Positions 59,478 through 64,000 of a stretch of DNA of 64,000 nt are shown here, piece by piece. Origin of the DNA: Rhytidiadelphus loreus (lineage: Eukaryota; Streptophyta; Bryopsida; Hypnales; Hylocomiaceae); contig OX344761.1 in NCBI GenBank assembly GCA_947034895.1, forward strand, positions 83,655,839 to 83,719,838, in the 5' to 3' direction. The first letter of the stretch is position 1. Every line of letters starts with the position of its first letter. The position numbers and the translations under genes are program-made. Below the pieces are notes generated by a model that worked only from the letters and a program-made list of their open reading frames with translations, ran no database searches and was not told where the DNA came from.

Positions 59478-59898
59478 AAAACCACACATTATCAACCAGG
59501 GATCCATACCCAACTTGTAGGGTGGTGCTATTTTCAGGAATAGGTTTCCAACCAAAGTTTGGAATGTAATTTTTTTTTCTTTGCAGGGTTGGGACTATAA
59601 AGTCACTACACATGTCCTGATGTAGTGAGCAAGAAAGTAGGAAATAGTGAGTGGGAAAGTAGTTTTGGAATAATTAGAATTGGAAGACATATTTTATATA
59701 TTGGGTATGGATTGAGACCAACTTTTGGCTTCCAAAATTCATAGTAATTTGAATTTAAGGAAAAAAATCACAAAAAATTGGCAATATCCCTCATTTCTAT
59801 CTTTCTACAGGGCAGTAAATTTACATTGCCTTCTACTGCTCTTGAACATGTGCAGAATTGCTTAAGTGGTCGACTGTGGATGGTTCTATGATACTGTA
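59478..59898. mobile_element. TAGAACCACC-type MITE, copy 4
   Basis: The interior holds CAGGGATCCATACCCAACTT, AAGTAGGAAATAGTGAGTG and CTTTCTACAGGGCAGTAAAT as in 41363-41838. The right end GGATGGTTCTATGATACTG is the diverged family end; the left end is poorly preserved. Confidence 0.6.
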
Positions 59899-60052
59899 AA
59901 TTATTTTGCAACTTATTATTCCAGATGAATTCCCAGCTGGCAATATGTGGATTTTACAGAAGAATGCAAGTGGGTGGCATTGACAATTATCAATCGTAAG
60001 CTGGGATTATGATGTTACAACTCTAGAAAACACACTCTGCAAAGACTAGGGG

Positions 60053-60350
60053 AAAAAATGACCACAAGAAGACTCACAACTAATCTTAATTTCCAATTTT
60101 TTTTCTTTCTTGAGGGAGTATGACAACGAATACCAGTGTATAACCTACATAGACTACAACCAAGCAACTGAGGCAACTGTTATCGGGGATAACATTTGTC
60201 AGTCACTCAGGACAACGGAAGAAGCCATTTCATATTTCAAAAAGACAAGAATCCACTGTTCAATTCCTTCCATTTTCATTTTGTTTTTTGGTCCATCAAT
60301 CTCATTTTTCGCTGGCTTCTTGCTGCAGAATTTTGCAGAACATTTGAAAA
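60053..60350. repeat. Segmental duplication, copy 1
   Basis: About 295 bp duplicated at 61075-61365. Shared blocks in order: GATAACATTTGTCAGTC, ATATTTCAAAAAGACAAGAA, GGTCCATCAATCTCATTTTT and TTTTGCAGAACATTTGAAAA. The overlapping open frames are not recognisable and differ in frame between copies, arguing against coding. Confidence 0.85.
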
Positions 60351-60563
60351 ATTCCAAGTCATATCAATAGTAGTGCCAACTAAGTCAAGCCAAGCTCCTC
60401 TGACTTCTAGGAGGTCCTAAGGTATACAATCTACTTCCGACCTTGGCCCCATTTGTGCAAGATAGGGTGACCTATTTTCCACCAGGTGAATATGACTATG
60501 TGGTTTTAGCAACTTCGAGAATGTGAGACAAATAATACATTGACACCTAATGAAGGTTGTTAA

Positions 60564-60803
60564 CCCTTGAGCGCCCAAGGGGCCAAAATATGGCCTCTCC
60601 ATTTTTGAAAGATGTCCTTATTTGACTCTTATAATCTTTTCAATGGTATGGTCAAAGGACGCGTCCCTCTCCATGTATCTTTGGACATGTCTCTACTATC
60701 AATCAGTATGGTCAATTTGTGTAGATCTTTTTTTAGGTGATAGTTTAATTGGAATGAGTATAGAAAGGTTTGGATTTTGTGAACATGGGTGGGCGCTCAG
60801 GGG
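60564..60803. mobile_element. piggyBac-like MITE, 240 bp
   Basis: The left end CCCTTGAGCGCCCA follows TTAA (60560-60563). The right end TGGGCGCTCAGGGG precedes TTAA (60804-60807). The ends complement each other at 12 of 14 positions. This is a third terminal-sequence variant of the class. It lies between the two copies of the segmental duplication. Confidence 0.78.
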
Positions 60804-61074
60804 TTAAGATCAGTTTTTAGTTTCAATGCGTTTCTAAAAAATAGGGTCACCTATACATTGAGAACAGGTCGGACTATAATCTACACTTCTTCAATTTCTA
60901 CTTATTCCAAACTTGATGAAAAAAAATTAGCAAAAAGTAGTACAATCTTCATTATTTCTATTCAATGTTTGGATTTGTCTTTAGATGCTTTTTTGGGCCT
61001 CAGACTACAAACAAGCCATTTGAATTCTGATTTCCATCAAGTTTGCAACTTCAGAAAAAAACTACGAAGACTAA

Positions 61075-61365
61075 AAAAAAAATGACCACAAAAAGATCCA
61101 CAACCAGTCTAATTTCCAGTTTTTTTTTTCTTTCTCGAGGGAGCATGACAACAAATACCACCGGTGTACAACGTACATAATACATACAACCAGCCAGGAT
61201 AACATTTGTCAGTCTGTGAGGACAGACAGAGGAAGCTGTTTCCATATTTCAAAAAGACAAGAATCCACTGTTCAATTCCATCCATTTTCAGTTCGTTTTT
61301 TTTGGTCCATCAATCTCATTTTTCGCCAGCTTCTTGTTGCAAGAATTTTGCAGAACATTTGAAAA
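61075..61365. repeat. Segmental duplication, copy 2
   Basis: The partner of 60053-60350 in the same orientation, about 1 kb away, with several small indels. An open frame of 159 codons crosses its end (61206-61685) but shows no recognisable domain. Confidence 0.85.
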
Positions 61366-61750
61366 TAAGAGATGTCAGTTGGAGTTGGTTGTTGGCCACT
61401 CTTATCCATCGTTGTTCAAAAGTGGAAACACCACCTGGACAGGCCGATCATGATGAGCAAGTATTGTACCTTGAAGTATGTGTGTGTGCACACAATGTAA
61501 GTTGCAACAACCAAGCCTTGTTGGAGTATGAGACAGAAGTTTTAACAGTCTGTATCATTGTCTACAGAGAAAAATGTACTGTATTCCTATTGACTGTCAG
61601 GCAAAGATATTTGAGAGGAAAAAACTTTGAATTTTTTTTTGGAAAAAGAAATACTGCAAGGGAGGAGGGGGAATGCAAACACTAGCCTAAGGCAATTTCT
61701 TCTTCTTCTTCAAATCTTCCTTCTGGTTGAACTTGGGCCACCAACAGAGT

Positions 61751-62092
61751 AAGGTAAGATAGGAGGTCCATATACAGTGCCCATTTAAGAGCTGGATATA
61801 TTAATTTGGGGAGGGTAGGCTTCTTGAAATATTTTACAACAAAATTTCAATGAAAGACAAATGGAATTGGAATCTAACCCAAGTCGTTTCAAATTTTTTG
61901 GAGCTTCCTGGAATTAGTTATGAATTTTTGAAGTTGAAAAGCAAGGGTACACACAAGAAGCGCCCTCCTTTTGAAATGTACACTATCTGTACATTGTTGG
62001 TGCAATGAGAAAACAAAATGTATAAATAGTGTACATTTCAAAAGGTGGACGCTTTTAGATCCTAAGTAAGTGCTTTGTAGACCTCCTACCTT
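61751..62092 (+). mobile_element. AAGGTAGGAGG-type MITE with a strong internal hairpin
   Basis: The left end AAGGTAAGATAGGAGGTCCA (with a short internal insertion) pairs with the right end GTAGACCTCCTACCTT. Inside, 61961-61986 and 62026-62051 form a 26-bp stem with 24 pairs (core CCTTTTGAAATGTACACTAT) around a 39-nt loop. Non-coding. Confidence 0.75.
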
Positions 62093-64000
62093 GGTACAAC
62101 TTGGGACACACTTGTTTGCACTCAATTGTGTGGATTTTTCAGGAATGAATTTAGGAAAGGTAGGTATTCCAGAATTTTCCATTTTTATTATTGTGAATAT
62201 CCACTATTATTAGCCTAGTCAAAATCTTTGTATTTTCTTCTTGGCAAGTGAAAGGTGGTTCCAATGCAGCAAAGAACGCTACATTTGGATACAATATGCA
62301 AAAGTATGGAAGATCAAAGTGTTTTATAGTATATGTTTTAAAATCACATTGTGCTCAAATCATGTGTGAGGGCTTTATGATGCCACCAAGGGCACTCCAA
62401 TGGCACCAAGGATAGGCCCCCCCTACTGTCAACCTGATAATTTAAGAGATCTTCAAATACGTCACAAACAAAAGAAATTATGCCTGTCTTATATACACTG
62501 GTACGTGACTTAGGTCTGAGTGTTGAAATTGAGTTTCCACGTCAAATTCACAAGGGTCCATGTCACCTCATACCATTCACAAGACGACACATGTCACATT
62601 TCCCCCCGAAAATGACTTAATTTCTACCAAATCTGACCTTGGCTTAGGTTAGATGAAATTTAGAAGTGATGATTTTGCGTGAGTGATTAGTGTCTGTAAA
62701 ACTTGCAACTGCATGGCATCCACATTTCATATGGGATAAAGTGGATGGGATGGACTTGTATTTTTTTGTTCCTTTTTCAAATCATCTCCGAAAAAATTAC
62801 AATAATACCCCAGCAACCAAGTTCCATACCGGTCTTGGTAGAAAAACCACCACCACCACCAAGACAGACATACATTCAAGTGCAACCCGTACTCAGTCTT
62901 CAATGATGAACAGTTTCATAGAATCTCATGCCCACCATTATTCTCAACTTTTGTGCCTTCCAGCTGACGCAAAAATTCCAAGCGTATAGTGTAGCTCGAT
63001 AACATTCCTCGTGTATGATAATTTGTCCTCTTTGTTGAAACGTACGCCACACATGCGAGTTTGTACTTACTCAGTATATGATTGCTTTATATTTGGAATA
63101 CTCAACACACACATGGATTCAATGTCTCGTGTCGCCATTTCCCTCGTACCGAAGTGTAGCAAATTCATCGGCGAGACACGCTTGTGTGCGTGATATCCAC
63201 ACATACTCTTGGTGTGTATGGACGAGATATCTTGCCGGTATCCACACATACTCTTGGTGTGATTTGAGTTGAACTCATACTTGTGACGATATGATACCCC
63301 AACACGGCGCAATGGGATCCCAAATCATGAAGTGCAAATTATTTTTGTAGCTTTTTCAAGAGGTTGTAATAAAAAAGCTGATAGTGTCTCACTCAGGATT
63401 GTCAGCAAATTTCTGTAAACCATCTACCTTCACAATCAAATATCGGACATGAGTGGCGGAAAAAAACCCAGCAGATTCTTCCACTTGCTAGAGGCTTGGA
63501 ACACATAAAATCGCTGGAAGATGATGTTGTCTGTGTGCTTGCATTTGGGTGTGGACTTGTGAAACAAATGGATTCTCAATTTGCACCAACCCTCGAAAGG
63601 ACGAGAGTTTTTTTTTTAGTTTTTTGGTTCTCTCTGTATTCATGTTTTTATGATAGAAACATTTGTTGGTGACAATTAGAGATTTGTATTCACGCAATCC
63701 TGTAATCCTGTTGAAACATTGTTCAGGGGGCGTCTGATGCAACTGAAAATCAAAATCTATCATTAGCATGATCCTATTGAAAACTTTTATTAACTTTGCT
63801 AAAGTTTATATTTTAACATCCACTTTTACCATTAATAATGATAACAAAGAACAAATGGGAATTAAATAGGAGTCAGCAGAAGAATGCTTGATTAAAATCC
63901 AGGTTTGGAAATTAGTCAAATCTTAAACTAATCTTGGGTTTTAGGATTGTTTTGGAATGCATCCTGATTCTGGCTGGTTTACTAAAGTGGTTGTCAGGAA
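62093..64000. other. Right edge, no gene recognised
   Basis: 62220-62340 is a copy of the AAGGTAGGTACC-related dispersed unit (TTGGCAAGTGAAAGGTGGTT) and 62520-62660 is the AAAATGACTTAATTT repeat. From about 62700 the sequence is GC-richer and unique, possibly the approach to a gene beyond the window. TATCCACACATACTCTTGGT recurs at 63194 and 63239. Confidence 0.4.

Noticed and set aside
61206..61685. 159-codon open frame near the right end
   Set aside because: It begins inside a duplicated non-coding segment, and the frame is not preserved in the other copy; no domain is recognised.
1..64000. CRISPR arrays, bacterial operons, ribosome binding sites, tRNA or rRNA genes
   Set aside because: Tandem repeats here are minisatellites without spacer structure, genes are spliced, and no T-loop-like GGTTCGAATCC or rRNA motif was seen.
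1..64000. LTR retrotransposons
   Set aside because: No long terminal repeats with TG..CA ends, primer-binding sites or reverse-transcriptase-like frames were seen by eye.

Overview
This window reads as a nuclear segment of a streptophyte (land-plant grade) genome, most likely a non-seed plant such as a bryophyte. The genes have GT-AG introns, mostly 0.1-0.6 kb. The clearest proteins are plant-type: a peroxisomal copper amine oxidase of the Arabidopsis At2g42490 subgroup and a MES11-like methylesterase. The lineage is an inference; no rRNA, tRNA, organelle or bacterial operon signature was seen.

Layout: 1-9360 is AT-rich and repeat-filled. About 9.4-34.6 kb is the gene-bearing island, richer in GC by eye. 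It holds a 13-exon copper amine oxidase (10226-18720, +, 807 aa), an AT-rich repeat block (19.4-23.3 kb), a 5-exon alpha/beta-hydrolase methylesterase (26371-28577, +, 380 aa) and a single-exon coiled-coil protein (29892-31397, -, 501 aa). The last ORF is followed in frame by a further 76 open codons, which could be reached through a 57-nt intron-like segment. From 34.6 to 64 kb no gene was recognised.

The AT-rich parts are an unusually dense, nested set of non-autonomous DNA elements. The main family has TTAA at both ends and termini of the type CCCCTAAAGGACCA...TGGTCCTTTAGGGG, mostly about 0.9 kb long. That is the hallmark of piggyBac-type insertion, which is unexpected in a land plant. Also present are a 908-bp CACTA element with an AGA target duplication, two Mutator-like MITEs with 9-10 bp target duplications, a 1.4-kb foldback element whose arms are tandem repeats (inserted in a TTAA element, with an empty-site copy 46 kb away), several MITE families whose ends begin AAGGTAG, and a stem-loop MITE family. 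No transposase-like ORF was seen, so all would depend on proteins encoded elsewhere.

The three genes show no sign of working together. The amine oxidase would act in peroxisomes on amines such as polyamines, the methylesterase-family protein on small ester substrates, and the coiled-coil protein is of unknown role. All splice models and repeat boundaries were read by eye and not computed.
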